Assembly (NCBI GenBank): GCA_026710905.1
Contig: JAPOQD010000127.1
Coordinates: 1-36,729, forward strand
Reading direction: 5' to 3'
Source: Halieaceae bacterium
Lineage (GTDB): Bacteria > Pseudomonadota > Gammaproteobacteria > Pseudomonadales > Halieaceae
DNA: 36,729 nucleotides
Shown here: in pieces, positions 25,440 to 32,867 of the stretch
Numbering within the stretch: position 1 is the stretch's first letter
Layout: the number at the start of each line of letters is the position of its first letter
Translations under genes and position numbers: made by a program
The notes under the pieces: model-generated
What the model was told of the DNA's origin: nothing
The model's input: only the letters and a program-made list of their open reading frames with translations
Database searches by the model: none

Positions 25440-25851
25440 GTCCGGGCTCCACGAAAAACCAGGCGCCATGGTAGCAAATGCCATGACACAACCCGAATCC
25501 GTGAAATCCGGCGCATTGCGGCCAAGGCCCCATCGCGGTCCTGGACAACGGAAAAATCGGTAACCCAGCGCCGTAGGTGTCGCACATGTGCGGCCCGCAG
25601 ACCGGCGGCGGGCCCTGTGCCCGAAGGGTGCGCCATGGTGCACCCTCCGGGCACAGGGCCCCTACCTGCGAGCAACGCCTTCGATGCAAACAAAACCGCA
25701 CCAAGTGGACATTTCCGAGTTGCTTTGGGCTGCAAAAAAATTTCCTAGCGCTGCCGGGTGATATCTGGTAGATTTCTGCGCCCTCGGCAGGTCAGCAAGG
25801 GGCTGATTCAGCCGCTAACCCTCGAAAACAGGACCTGTACGGAGATTCGCC
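25440..25851. other. Gene-free divergent spacer between the aminotransferase and dksA
   Basis: No gene is visible in these 412 bases. They contain one palindromic repeat block (25572-25666). The 25720-25851 stretch includes an AT-richer part likely to hold the dksA promoter. Frames that run through the repeat on both strands have no family pattern. Confidence 0.6.
25572..25666. repeat. Modular palindromic repeat with a 52-bp near-perfect hairpin
   Basis: A GTAGGTGTCGCACATGTGCG module and a CCCGCAGACCGGCGGCG linker lead into arms 25610-25635 and 25636-25661. These are inverted copies at 24 of 26 positions with no loop (GGGCCCTGTGCCCG...CGGGCACAGGGCCC). The right edge is GGGCCCCTAC. The linker recurs at 31497-31509. 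Confidence 0.88.
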
Positions 25852-26289
25852 ATGCCGCGCAAACCTGAAACTCCTCTCCAATTTCAAAATACCGTGCACT
25901 ACAAGCCGGCGCGTGGCGAGAACTACATGAACGAAAAGCAGCGCCAACACTTCAAGGATATTCTGTTGACCTGGAAGGCCGAGTTGATGGAAGAAGTGGA
26001 CCGTACGGTCATGCACATGAAAGACGACGCTTCGAAATTCCCCGACCCGTCGGACCGCGCCACCCAGGAGGAAGAGTTCAGCCTGGAGCTGCGCACCCGA
26101 GACCGGGAACGCAAGCTGATCAAGAAAATTGACCAGACCATTCACAATATCGAGGCGGATGACTACGGCTACTGCGAGGCCTGCGGTGTGGAGATCGGCA
26201 TCAAGAGGTTGGAAGCCCGGCCGACGGCCACGCTTTGCATCGACTGCAAGACCCTGGACGAAATCAAGGAAAAGCAGGTACAGGGTTAG
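25852..26289 (+). CDS. dksA: RNA polymerase-binding transcription factor DksA
   Basis: DksA enters the RNA polymerase secondary channel and works with ppGpp to repress rRNA and activate amino-acid promoters. The coiled-coil tip motif DPSDRA (Asp65, Asp68, Ala70; DxxDxA) is intact. The zinc finger has all four Cys (CEAC at 108/111 and CIDC at 129/132). The length of 145 residues is standard. GGAG lies seven bases before the ATG. gluQ follows nine bases after the stop, the conserved dksA-gluQ operon. Confidence 0.97.
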   Translation: MPRKPETPLQFQNTVHYKPARGENYMNEKQRQHFKDILLTWKAELMEEVDRTVMHMKDDASKFPDPSDRATQEEEFSLELRTRDRERKLIKKIDQTIHNIEADDYGYCEACGVEIGIKRLEARPTATLCIDCKTLDEIKEKQVQG

Positions 26290-26298
26290 TTTACGATA

Positions 26299-27246
26299 TT
26301 GCCGGATCCCAGCAGCAGGAGAAGTACCGGCGCGCCACTGGACAAGACCATTTCCCAACAGACAGCTTCCGCTCAGCCGGACCCCGGTTATACTGGGCGT
26401 TTTGCGCCCTCGCCCACCGGTCCGCTACATCTGGGCACCTTGATTTGCGCACTGGCCAGCTACCTGGATGCCCGCCATCAGGGCGGGCGCTGGCTGCTGC
26501 GCATGGAAGACCTCGACCCTCCCCGGCAACCTGCCGGCGCCGCCCAGGCAATTCTCGACAGCCTGCGTGAACATGGGCTGAACTGGGATGGGCCGGTGCT
26601 GTGGCAAAGCGGCCGGCATACCGCCTACGGAGCGGTAGTGGACCGGCTACTGGCCCAGGGAATAGCATTTCGCTGTGATTGTTCACGTCAGATGCTGGCC
26701 GCCAGCGGAGGGATCTACTCCGGCCGCTGCCGGGACAGGAAGCTGAGCGCCGGCCGCAGCCACGCGGTCAGACTGCGTAGTAACGACACCGCCCGCCTGT
26801 GTATTGAAGACACCATCCAGGCGCCCTTGAGCCAGACGCTGGCAACCTCGACAGGCGACTTCGTGATACGCCGCCGGGATGGTCTCTACGCCTATCAACT
26901 GGCCGTGGTGCTGGATGATGCCGAGCAACAGATCACCCATGTCGTGCGCGGCTCGGACCTGTATGACTCCACCCCGCGTCAAGTGTATTTGCAACAGCTA
27001 TTGAATCTGCCCACCCCGATCTACAGTCACATCCCGGTTCTCTGCAACAAGGAGGGACAAAAGCTCAGCAAGCAGACCCACGCCCCGGCCCTGGACAATG
27101 CCGATGCACTGTCGAATTTGCGCCTGGCGCTGAAATTTCTCAACCAGCCCGTGCCCGCAGTCCGGCGGGTGGATGCAATGCTGCAAGCCGCAACCAGGGA
27201 CTGGCGGCCCGAACGCATCGCCAGGCGCATGAGCATTGACGGGTGA
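26299..27246 (+). CDS. gluQ: Glutamyl-Q tRNA(Asp) synthetase
   Basis: GluQ (YadB) is a truncated glutamyl-tRNA synthetase that attaches glutamate to queuosine-34 of tRNA-Asp. The catalytic core is present: GRFAPSPTGPLHLGTL (HIGH-like HLGT), LLRMEDLDPPR, a zinc-site group in FRCDCSR and YSGRC, THVVRGSDLYDSTPRQ and the KLSK version of KMSKS at about 255. The anticodon-binding domain is absent, as expected. No ATG precedes the core, and TTG 26299, nine bases after the dksA stop, is the best visible start although the exact N-terminus is uncertain. Confidence 0.95.
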   Translation: MPDPSSRRSTGAPLDKTISQQTASAQPDPGYTGRFAPSPTGPLHLGTLICALASYLDARHQGGRWLLRMEDLDPPRQPAGAAQAILDSLREHGLNWDGPVLWQSGRHTAYGAVVDRLLAQGIAFRCDCSRQMLAASGGIYSGRCRDRKLSAGRSHAVRLRSNDTARLCIEDTIQAPLSQTLATSTGDFVIRRRDGLYAYQLAVVLDDAEQQITHVVRGSDLYDSTPRQVYLQQLLNLPTPIYSHIPVLCNKEGQKLSKQTHAPALDNADALSNLRLALKFLNQPVPAVRRVDAMLQAATRDWRPERIARRMSIDG

Positions 27247-27400
27247 GTCTGTGCCCGACACTCTCCATGGCAACTCGCCCAGATACTTGCAGCCGCCGTG
27301 CAGTTGGCGCCAGACCGCTTGGGGTTACTAAAAAAATTCAAACTTATCAGTAAGTTATTCCTGCCTTCTCGGCTTTGCCGCGGTTACAAAATGCGCTAGA

Positions 27401-27418
27401 CTTGGGCACAGTCCCAAG
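27401..27418 (+). promoter_or_regulatory. Hairpin next to the cbrB ribosome-binding region
   Basis: CTTGGG (27401-27406) and CCCAAG (27413-27418) form a six-base-pair stem with a six-base loop. The right arm runs into AAGAGG, the only purine-rich candidate ribosome site before ATG 27434. The element could mask that site in the mRNA or be a DNA operator. Both readings are inference. Confidence 0.4.
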
Positions 27419-27433
27419 AGGCATCAGCGAAAT

Positions 27434-28855
27434 ATGCAAAACCTGTTGGTAGTCGATGACGAAGCAGCAATTCGCTCGAAGTTGGCGCGCCTGCTGCAGC
27501 GCAATGGCTATGCAGTCAGTGAAGCCAGCTCCGTGCAGGAAGCGGAGAGCCGCTATCGACTCTCCTCATTTGATTTGATCATCAGCAACTTGCGTCTGCC
27601 CGGCGCACCGGGAACCGATTTCATTCAGAAAGTGCAACAGGCGCCGGTGCTGATCATGACCAAGTACGCCAGTCTCCGTTCGGCGGTTGACTCCATGCGC
27701 ATGGGGGCCGTGGATTACATAGCCAAACCCTTTGAACAGGAAGAGATACTGGCTTCGGTGCAGCGCATCATCAGCAACCCGCCCAAGAAAAAAACAACTT
27801 CGGGCAAGTCGAAAAAGGCCAGCGCCCGGGAATCGGAGCAAAGCCAGGGTTTCATCGGTAGCTGTGCGGAAATGCAAGTGCTGTACAAACACCTCGGCAA
27901 GATGGCGCCGACCGACTCGACGGTGCTGATACTCGGTGAAACCGGTTCCGGCAAGGAGCTGGCTGCGCAGGCCCTGCACCGCCAGAGCCGGCGCCAAGGC
28001 AAGCCAATAATTTCCGTGAACTGCGCCGCCATTCCGGAGACACTTATCGAATCCGAGTTGTTCGGTTATGAAAAAGGCGCCTTCACTGGGGCCAACACCA
28101 ACCGCATCGGGTTGATTGAAGCTGCCGACGGCGGCACCCTGTTTCTGGATGAAATCGGTGAACTGCCGATGGAAGCGCAGGCCCGTCTGCTGCGTTTCAT
28201 CCAGGAAGGAGAGATACGCCGTATCGGCTCGGTGGAGACACGCAAGGTCGATGTGCGGCTGATCTGCGCCACGCATCGCAATCTACAGAAGCTTGCCGTG
28301 GAGGGAGCCTTTCGTCAGGATCTTTACTACCGTGTCAATGTCCTGCGGCTGCAACTGCCACCACTGCGGGAAAGGGGCAAGGACATACTCGAGCTGGCGG
28401 AATACCTGCTGGCGCAACATACGGCAAAAATCGGCCAGAAAAAACGCCGCTTTACCCCCAAGGCGATTCAGGCCATCACCACCTACTCCTGGCCGGGTAA
28501 TGTACGGGAGATGGAAAATGCCGTGGAACGAGCGGTGATTCTCAGTGAATCCGAAGAAATCGATAACGACCTGCTCGGTATCGACCTGGAACTGGCCGAG
28601 GTGAGCCAGCTTCACGGTGACGAAGTAACCAGCAAGATGAGCAGCAGTGCTGCATCGGTCAGCAGTTATGACCCACCCGAAGATTTGTCTCTGGAAGATT
28701 ATTTCCAGCGTTTTGTGCTCGAACACCAGGACTCCATGAGTGAAACCGAATTGGCCCAAAAACTTGGGGTCAGCCGCAAATGCCTGTGGGAGCGGCGCCA
28801 GCGCCTGGGTATTCCCCGCAAGCGCGGTGGCAAATCGGCCCGCAAGAGCGCCTGA
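27434..28855 (+). CDS. cbrB: CbrB-like sigma-54-dependent regulator with a degenerate receiver (Asp-to-Asn)
   Basis: This 473-residue NtrC-family activator has a receiver (1-105), an AAA+ sigma-54 interaction domain (Walker A GETGSGKE 168-175, GAFTGA 215-220, Walker B GGTLFLDE 233-240) and a Fis-type helix-turn-helix. The C-terminal stretch LEDYFQRFVLEHQDSMSETE followed by LAQKLGVSRKCLWERRQRLG closely matches Pseudomonas CbrB as I remember it, and dksA-gluQ-cbr order also matches. CbrB activates carbon/nitrogen-use genes and the small RNA crcZ. The receiver keeps Asp8/Asp9, Thr76 and Lys98, but FDLIISNLRLPG has Asn52 (codon AAC, 27587-27589) at the phosphorylated Asp. No CbrA kinase gene lies upstream: only 187 bases separate it from gluQ. 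Confidence 0.93.
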   Translation: MQNLLVVDDEAAIRSKLARLLQRNGYAVSEASSVQEAESRYRLSSFDLIISNLRLPGAPGTDFIQKVQQAPVLIMTKYASLRSAVDSMRMGAVDYIAKPFEQEEILASVQRIISNPPKKKTTSGKSKKASARESEQSQGFIGSCAEMQVLYKHLGKMAPTDSTVLILGETGSGKELAAQALHRQSRRQGKPIISVNCAAIPETLIESELFGYEKGAFTGANTNRIGLIEAADGGTLFLDEIGELPMEAQARLLRFIQEGEIRRIGSVETRKVDVRLICATHRNLQKLAVEGAFRQDLYYRVNVLRLQLPPLRERGKDILELAEYLLAQHTAKIGQKKRRFTPKAIQAITTYSWPGNVREMENAVERAVILSESEEIDNDLLGIDLELAEVSQLHGDEVTSKMSSSAASVSSYDPPEDLSLEDYFQRFVLEHQDSMSETELAQKLGVSRKCLWERRQRLGIPRKRGGKSARKSA

Positions 28856-28861
28856 GTCTGC

Positions 28862-28888
28862 CCAACCGCTATCGGTTGGTTCTTTTTC
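28862..28888 (+). terminator. Intrinsic terminator of cbrB
   Basis: CCAACCG (28862-28868) pairs perfectly with CGGTTGG (28873-28879) across a CTAT loop, followed by TTCTTTTT. It begins seven bases after the cbrB stop, so downstream transcription must start anew. Confidence 0.85.
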
Positions 28889-28934
28889 GTTACCAAAACG
28901 GTGACGGTTACAGAAATAGGTGTATAACCGTAAC
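28889..28934 (+). promoter_or_regulatory. Candidate CbrB upstream activating site (GTTAC/GTAAC half-sites)
   Basis: GTTAC at 28889-28893 and 28907-28911 and the inverted GTAAC at 28930-28934 lie together. The dyad ACGGTTA-N14-TAACCGT (28904-28931) is exact. From memory, Pseudomonas CbrB sites are built from GTTAC/GTAAC half-sites. The centre is about 95 bases upstream of the sigma-54 element, a usual enhancer distance. Confidence 0.6.
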
Positions 28935-29010
28935 ACCACACCATTTCCAACCTGGAGTCAAATCTCCCCTTTCCTTATAACTGTTTGAATTGAAACTGGA
29001 TTGTTTCCGT

Positions 29011-29025
29011 TGGTATGGGATATGC
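29011..29025 (+). promoter_or_regulatory. Sigma-54 (-24/-12) promoter
   Basis: TGGTATGGGATATGC has the invariant GG (29012-29013) and GC (29024-29025) separated by exactly ten bases, as in the TGGCAC-N5-TTGC consensus. It also agrees with the consensus at the flanking T, A and T. Predicted transcription start is near 29037. Its place downstream of a sigma-54 activator gene and GTTAC half-sites strengthens the call. Confidence 0.7.
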
Positions 29026-29036
29026 GTTACTTCTAC

Positions 29037-29132
29037 GATACAAGGGCAAGAATAATGAGAATCTGCCGAAAATAAGAATAAGCTTCATAATGAAGACCTG
29101 GATGGGGAAAACAACGTTTTCCCCATTTCTTT
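29037..29132 (+). ncRNA. Candidate CrcZ-like small RNA (Hfq-titrating, AAnAAnAA motifs)
   Basis: From the predicted start to the end of the terminator is about 96 nt without a gene on this strand. It contains AAGAATAA (29048-29055) and AATAAGAATAA (29071-29081, four AAn units). These are the A-rich motifs that Hfq/Crc bind in Pseudomonas catabolite-repression targets and in CrcZ/CrcY/CrcX. A small hairpin CTTCA-TAA-TGAAG (29083-29095) and a strong terminator follow. In Pseudomonas crcZ lies directly downstream of cbrB and is transcribed by sigma-54 with CbrB, as here. CrcZ there is longer (about 400 nt) with more motifs. Whether this genome has crc or responds through Hfq is not visible in the window. 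Confidence 0.62.
29102..29132 (+). terminator. Strong intrinsic terminator of the candidate small RNA
   Basis: ATGGGGAAAAC (29102-29112) and GTTTTCCCCAT (29116-29126) form a perfect eleven-base-pair stem with an AAC loop, followed by TTCTTT. No ORF precedes it on the plus strand, so it must end a non-coding transcript. The T-tract side fits plus-strand transcription. Confidence 0.85.
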
Positions 29133-29176
29133 GCCTGGGTTTTGCCTGACTTTTGCCTGGGTTTTGCCTGACTTTT
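29133..29176. repeat. Perfect 22-bp tandem duplication (four 11-bp units)
   Basis: The units GCCTGGGTTTT and GCCTGACTTTT alternate twice (29133-29143, 29144-29154, 29155-29165, 29166-29176). The array begins right after the small-RNA terminator and has 11-bp, near-helical periodicity. No function is known to me. Confidence 0.9.
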
Positions 29177-29427
29177 CTCCTTATCCGCTAACCCGCGCGC
29201 AATTTCACAGCGGCTTGTGGCCATGGCTCAAAATGGCGGCATTATTCTGCCGAGTGAGCAAAACTGTTACTCTCGCCTCGCCATGAACAAGGGAGACCGA
29301 CAGTAATGCTGCAGATTGGATGCCGCAGCGCAGAGGCCGGCAACACTGCAAGCACCCTTGGGTGTGCGGCGAAGGGATTTGAGCGCCGCCAATCACCGTC
29401 GGCAGCGTGGGCTGAATTCCGTTCCCC
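29177..29427. other. Spacer before miaE, no gene recognised
   Basis: About 250 bases with no convincing coding frame and no tRNA-like cloverleaf. It should hold the miaE promoter. A short minus-strand frame overlapping the small-RNA region is not supported by any family pattern. Confidence 0.5.
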
Positions 29428-29994
29428 ATGAATCTCTCCCCTACCCGCCCCGGCTGGCTCGAAGCCGTTCTCGCAGATTTCGACAGCTTTTTACAGGACC
29501 ACGCCTCCTGCGAAAAGAAAGCCGCCGGCATGGCCCTCAAAATGGCCTCTCATTATCCCGACAAGCCGGTGTTACTGAACGCGATGGCCGAGCTCGCCGT
29601 GGAGGAAATGTCTCATTACCGGGAAGTAATTCGCCTGTTGACCAGGCGTGGGGTGGCGCCCGCGCCGGATACCAGGGACGCCTATATCACCGCCATGAAC
29701 CGGCTGGTGCGCCATGGTCAGGAGTTCTACCTGCTCGACCGCCTGTTGATCGCAGCCATCGTCGAACAGCGGGGCTGTGAACGGTTCGGCATGCTCGCCG
29801 AGGCACTGCCGGAGGGCGCCGAAAAACGTTTCTTCAAGGCGTTGACGGAAAGTGAAAAACGGCACGGTGAGTTGTTCGTGCGCCTGGCGGAACAACATTG
29901 CGGGCAGGCCGGGATAGCGCCGAGAATCCTGGCGCTGGCTGCTGCCGAAGCGAATATCGTGGCCGCGCTACCGCTGTTGCCGCGGCTGCATTAG
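29428..29994 (+). CDS. miaE: tRNA-(2-methylthio-N6-isopentenyl/hydroxy)adenosine-37 hydroxylase
   Basis: MiaE is a di-iron monooxygenase that hydroxylates the isopentenyl group of ms2i6A37 in tRNA. The ferritin-like four-helix pattern with iron ligands is visible: FLQDHASCEKKAA, ELAVEEMSHYREV (ExxH), LLIAAIVEQRGCERF (Glu) and LTESEKRHGELF (ExxH). The 188-residue length is usual for the proteobacterial MiaE family. The next gene starts 113 bases downstream on the same strand. Confidence 0.93.
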   Translation: MNLSPTRPGWLEAVLADFDSFLQDHASCEKKAAGMALKMASHYPDKPVLLNAMAELAVEEMSHYREVIRLLTRRGVAPAPDTRDAYITAMNRLVRHGQEFYLLDRLLIAAIVEQRGCERFGMLAEALPEGAEKRFFKALTESEKRHGELFVRLAEQHCGQAGIAPRILALAAAEANIVAALPLLPRLH

Positions 29995-30106
29995 CGGATG
30001 GCCGGTGGGGCGCCGCCCTTTCGGGCAAAGGGCAACAGATGAGCCACTCTGGCGGGAAAGCAACCGAAACGGGAAGTTGCACCATGGTACGGCCACGGGT
30101 CACACC

Positions 30107-31369
30107 ATGACCGAACGGATACGCAGCAAAAGATCGCCCGGCGGCGCTGACTCGGCGGTCCTGCAACCCTACCTTGATCGCTACGCCGAGCCGGAAAGCG
30201 GGAATCTGCCTGGCCTCAAGCCCTGCTATGAGAATGTTCTGGTGGCGCCCTGCTTCGATGAATCCCAGGATTTTCTGGAGGAACTGCTGAACGGCCTCCC
30301 TGCCGGGCTGCTGATCATTCTGGTGGTCAACGCGCCCGACAACGCCGGCGCAGCGGCCATTGAACGCAGCGCCAGACTGTGGCGGATCGTCGGCGGCAAA
30401 CCGGAGCGGCCGTTCCAGGTGGGGCGCTACCGCGAGGGCATGGATATTCTGGCCATCAATCGGGTCAGCGCCGAGCGCCTGATTCCCCACCGGCAGGGAG
30501 TCGGCCTGGCCCGCAAGATCGGCGCCGACGCCGCCTGCATGTTGATCGCCACAGGCCGGATCAAATCACCCTGGATCTACATGACCGATGCCGATGTGCG
30601 CTTGCCGCCGGATTATTTCCAGCATGCCCCGGCAACAGCGGGCTGCGCCCTGCTGCCGTTTCACCACCGAGCGCCTGCCGCCCTGGCCGCGCAAATCTGC
30701 TGCTACGAAACAAAGCTGCGCTACTACGTCAACAGGCTGCGCGCCGCCAACTCGCCCTATGCCTTTCACACGATTGGCAGCACCATCGCCATTCATGCTG
30801 AAACCTATGCAAAAGTGCGCGGCGTACCGAAACGCAATGCCGGGGAAGATTTCCACCTGCTCAACAAGGCGGCAAAAGTGGCGCCGGTGCATCGCCTGCG
30901 CCGCCCGGAAATCAGCATTCGGGCGCGTTTGTCGCAGCGCGTACCCTTCGGCACCGGCCCTGCCCTGGCCGATATGGGCGATACCGCTGATTACCGCAGT
31001 TATGCGCCGCAATCCTTTGCATGCCTGGCCGAGGCCATTGCCCATATCGAGCGGGGCGCGGCGCTGCCGGAGCTGACCGCCGCACTGCTTGACGAGTTGG
31101 GTTTCCAGCATTTCATCGAACGCGCCCGCCGCCAGAGGCGCCATCCCGAAACCCTGCGCAAGGCCACCCATCAATGGTTTGATGGCTTGCGCACCCTGCG
31201 TTTCATCCACCTTGCCCGGCGCCATTATCCCGATCAGCCCCTCAGCGCCAGCCTCGATGAGTTATTGGGGCCGGTTGACCATCTGCAACGGCTGAAAGAA
31301 CTTGAGCTTGAAAATGAAACGCGGGCCTTGCCCAGAATTTACGGGCGATTCAAGCCGGCAAGCCAGTAG
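30107..31369 (+). CDS. Glycosyltransferase-like (GT-A fold) protein, function unknown
   Basis: The 420-residue protein has a GT-A-like N-terminal half: NVLVAPCFDES, LIILVVNAPDNAG, GVGLARKIGADAACMLI and the DxD-type WIYMTDADVRLPPDYF at about 152-167. AFHTIGSTIAIHAETYAKV and RNAGEDFHLLNKAAKV are the acceptor-side segments seen in family 2 enzymes. The C-terminal half is helical. I start at ATG 30107. The longer frame from 30005 has no family support. It may modify a surface glycan; donor and acceptor are unknown. No sugar-biosynthesis genes adjoin it. Confidence 0.75.
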   Translation: MTERIRSKRSPGGADSAVLQPYLDRYAEPESGNLPGLKPCYENVLVAPCFDESQDFLEELLNGLPAGLLIILVVNAPDNAGAAAIERSARLWRIVGGKPERPFQVGRYREGMDILAINRVSAERLIPHRQGVGLARKIGADAACMLIATGRIKSPWIYMTDADVRLPPDYFQHAPATAGCALLPFHHRAPAALAAQICCYETKLRYYVNRLRAANSPYAFHTIGSTIAIHAETYAKVRGVPKRNAGEDFHLLNKAAKVAPVHRLRRPEISIRARLSQRVPFGTGPALADMGDTADYRSYAPQSFACLAEAIAHIERGAALPELTAALLDELGFQHFIERARRQRRHPETLRKATHQWFDGLRTLRFIHLARRHYPDQPLSASLDELLGPVDHLQRLKELELENETRALPRIYGRFKPASQ

Positions 31370-31480
31370 CGGATTTTGCCGTACCCCGCGGGATAGTAAC
31401 CCGGCAAAAATTGGACAGTATCAGGTGGCGCCTACACCTGGACGCCAGCCAGCGCGAGCTGTAGAAGGCATTGCAGGGGT

Positions 31481-31544
31481 CGCACATGTACGACCCGCAG
31501 ACACGCGGCGGCAACAGCAGAAGGTTGGCGCCATATGCGGGCTA
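31481..31544. repeat. Modular repeat with GCAGAAGGTTGG...ATGCGGGCTAG end
   Basis: AGGGGTCGCACATGTACGAC is an imperfect palindrome core related to 16155 and 25577. GGCGGCAACAGCAGAAGGTT leads to GGCGCCATATGCGGGCTAG, matching the end module at 16296-16333. The last CTAG contains the TAG stop codon (31542-31544, minus strand) of the next gene. Confidence 0.75.
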
Positions 31545-31799
31545 GAATGCGCCTCCCGTGATGGCGCCGAGCCCTGCCAGTATCAAGACGATGCTCCCGC
31601 CCTGAATCCACAGGGCGCGGTACAGGTCTCCCCGCAGGTTCCCGATTTCGGCTGATAGCCTGGCGTCCAGGTAGTCTCTGGTGACGAATTCGCCCTGACT
31701 ATCCTGGATGGCCCGGGTTACGGCTTCGGCTTGCGCCTCGGCCATGCCGGTGTTTTGCAGCATCCGCAAGGTTTTCATCGTGTCCATGGTGTGCGCCAT
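31542..31799 (-). CDS. Small coiled-coil membrane protein (DUF1640/CCDC90-like)
   Basis: The 85-residue protein has MKTLRMLQNTGMAEAQAEAV then TRAIQDSQGEFVTRDYLDARLS, a coiled-coil stretch of the type seen in DUF1640-like proteins, and one C-terminal membrane helix (IQGGSIVLILAGLGAITGG). AGGAGG lies six to seven bases before ATG 31799, an almost ideal ribosome site. Such proteins are often encoded in accessory regions near toxin-antitoxin genes; the role is unknown. Its stop codon lies in the adjoining repeat. Confidence 0.75.
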   Translation of the reverse strand: MAHTMDTMKTLRMLQNTGMAEAQAEAVTRAIQDSQGEFVTRDYLDARLSAEIGNLRGDLYRALWIQGGSIVLILAGLGAITGGAF

Positions 31800-31855
31800 C
31801 CGTGGCCTCCTCTATGGGACTTGAATGATCGCCCATAACTGTCAGTATAGTCAAA

Positions 31856-31938
31856 CGCATCAAGACAGGACACCCATCAAACCAAGGCATCAACGCATCA
31901 AGACGGGACACCCATCGCACCAAGACGGGACACCCACC
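31856..31938 (+). repeat. Three direct copies of a 23-bp unit with GGGACACCCA core
   Basis: Units at 31856, 31894 and 31916 read CGCA(T/C)CAAGAC(A/G)GGACACCCA plus three bases. A further partial copy (CCATCAAACCAAGGCATCAA) lies between the first two. The core recurs near 32939 and, changed, at 35377 and 35408. They sit between the DUF1640-like start and the SDR gene end. Confidence 0.8.
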
Positions 31939-31980
31939 CTGGAACTATGTGAAAATCAGCTACGTGCTGCGCCGCTCCCT

Positions 31981-32784
31981 TCAACCGTCGCCAAATAGCC
32001 CCTCTGTGGCTTTATCTATGAACTGTACTCTGGAGCGCCGGTCCGCCGCGGTATTCAAGGCGTAGCCGAGGTCCTCATCCTCCTGACCAAAATTATGCAC
32101 AGGACCGTGTGGCAACCGCTCCAGCCCCACTTTCGCAACTTCCTCGGTAGACGCTACACCGTCGGGGGCCGGCAAATTGTTTTTTTCCAGGAAGGTGCGC
32201 AAGGCTGGTGTATCTGTCCTCGTCAGCACGAGATAGAGTACATCCACGCTGTGAGGACGAAGCTCTGCCCACAATCCCTCGCTAAAACACAATTCAAAAG
32301 CCTTTCCCGCCGAATAGGTCGCCAGGAAGCTGGCGCCTCCATAGCAAGCCCCGGAGCCGACCAGAAGAATGCCGCCCCGGCCCCGGTTACGCATGAGATC
32401 GCCAAAATGGTGGCTGCAGCGCACCGTTGTAATAACTGTTCGATTGATGTGCCGTATCCAGGCGTCAACTTCCAAATCGAGGAAGCGCGAACTGTTTGGG
32501 TCGGCGCCGGCATTGGCTACATACAGGCCGACCTCCCGTTCGCCGACGGCCTCAATAATTTCCTCAAACGCCTCTGGCGAATAAAGGTCAATTGAAGCGG
32601 TTACGCATTCCACACCCGAATCTGATCGAATTTCGTCTGCAACTGCATTCAGTGGCCCTTCCCGGCGAGCGATGAGAACACAAGAGACGCCCTCAGCGGC
32701 AATTCGCTTGGCGAATTGGCGTCCTGTACCTTCGGATGCGCCAGTTATGACAGCCCATGGACCGTAGCGTTTTACAAAAGACAT
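31981..32784 (-). CDS. Short-chain dehydrogenase/reductase (SDR)
   Basis: The 267-residue SDR has an N-terminal cofactor motif VITGASEGTG (TGxxxGxG with Thr at the usual Ile/Leu position), ARREGPLN favouring NADP, VANAG, and the active-site Ser in LLVGSGACYGG with YSAGK (Tyr-x3-Lys). The substrate cannot be told. No partner gene adjoins it. Both flanks carry repeats, so it may be part of the accessory region. Confidence 0.88.
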   Translation of the reverse strand: MSFVKRYGPWAVITGASEGTGRQFAKRIAAEGVSCVLIARREGPLNAVADEIRSDSGVECVTASIDLYSPEAFEEIIEAVGEREVGLYVANAGADPNSSRFLDLEVDAWIRHINRTVITTVRCSHHFGDLMRNRGRGGILLVGSGACYGGASFLATYSAGKAFELCFSEGLWAELRPHSVDVLYLVLTRTDTPALRTFLEKNNLPAPDGVASTEEVAKVGLERLPHGPVHNFGQEDEDLGYALNTAADRRSRVQFIDKATEGLFGDG

Positions 32785-32867
32785 TCTTTACTCCCCGGAA
32801 ATGATGTGTCTGGGCCGTGCTCGATAAGCTACTTTGCAGATGCTTCGGCCTGCCCTCCCCGAATGTA

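Noticed and set aside
25440..25643. N-terminal extension of the aminotransferase
   Set aside because: It crosses a repeat block and has no similarity to family N-termini; ATG 25439 fits.
29033..29224. 63-codon minus-strand frame over the small-RNA region
   Set aside because: It reads through the terminator and 11-bp repeats, is Lys-rich as a by-product, and has no ribosome site.
29177..29427. tRNA gene before miaE
   Set aside because: No cloverleaf or T-loop consensus could be found on either strand.
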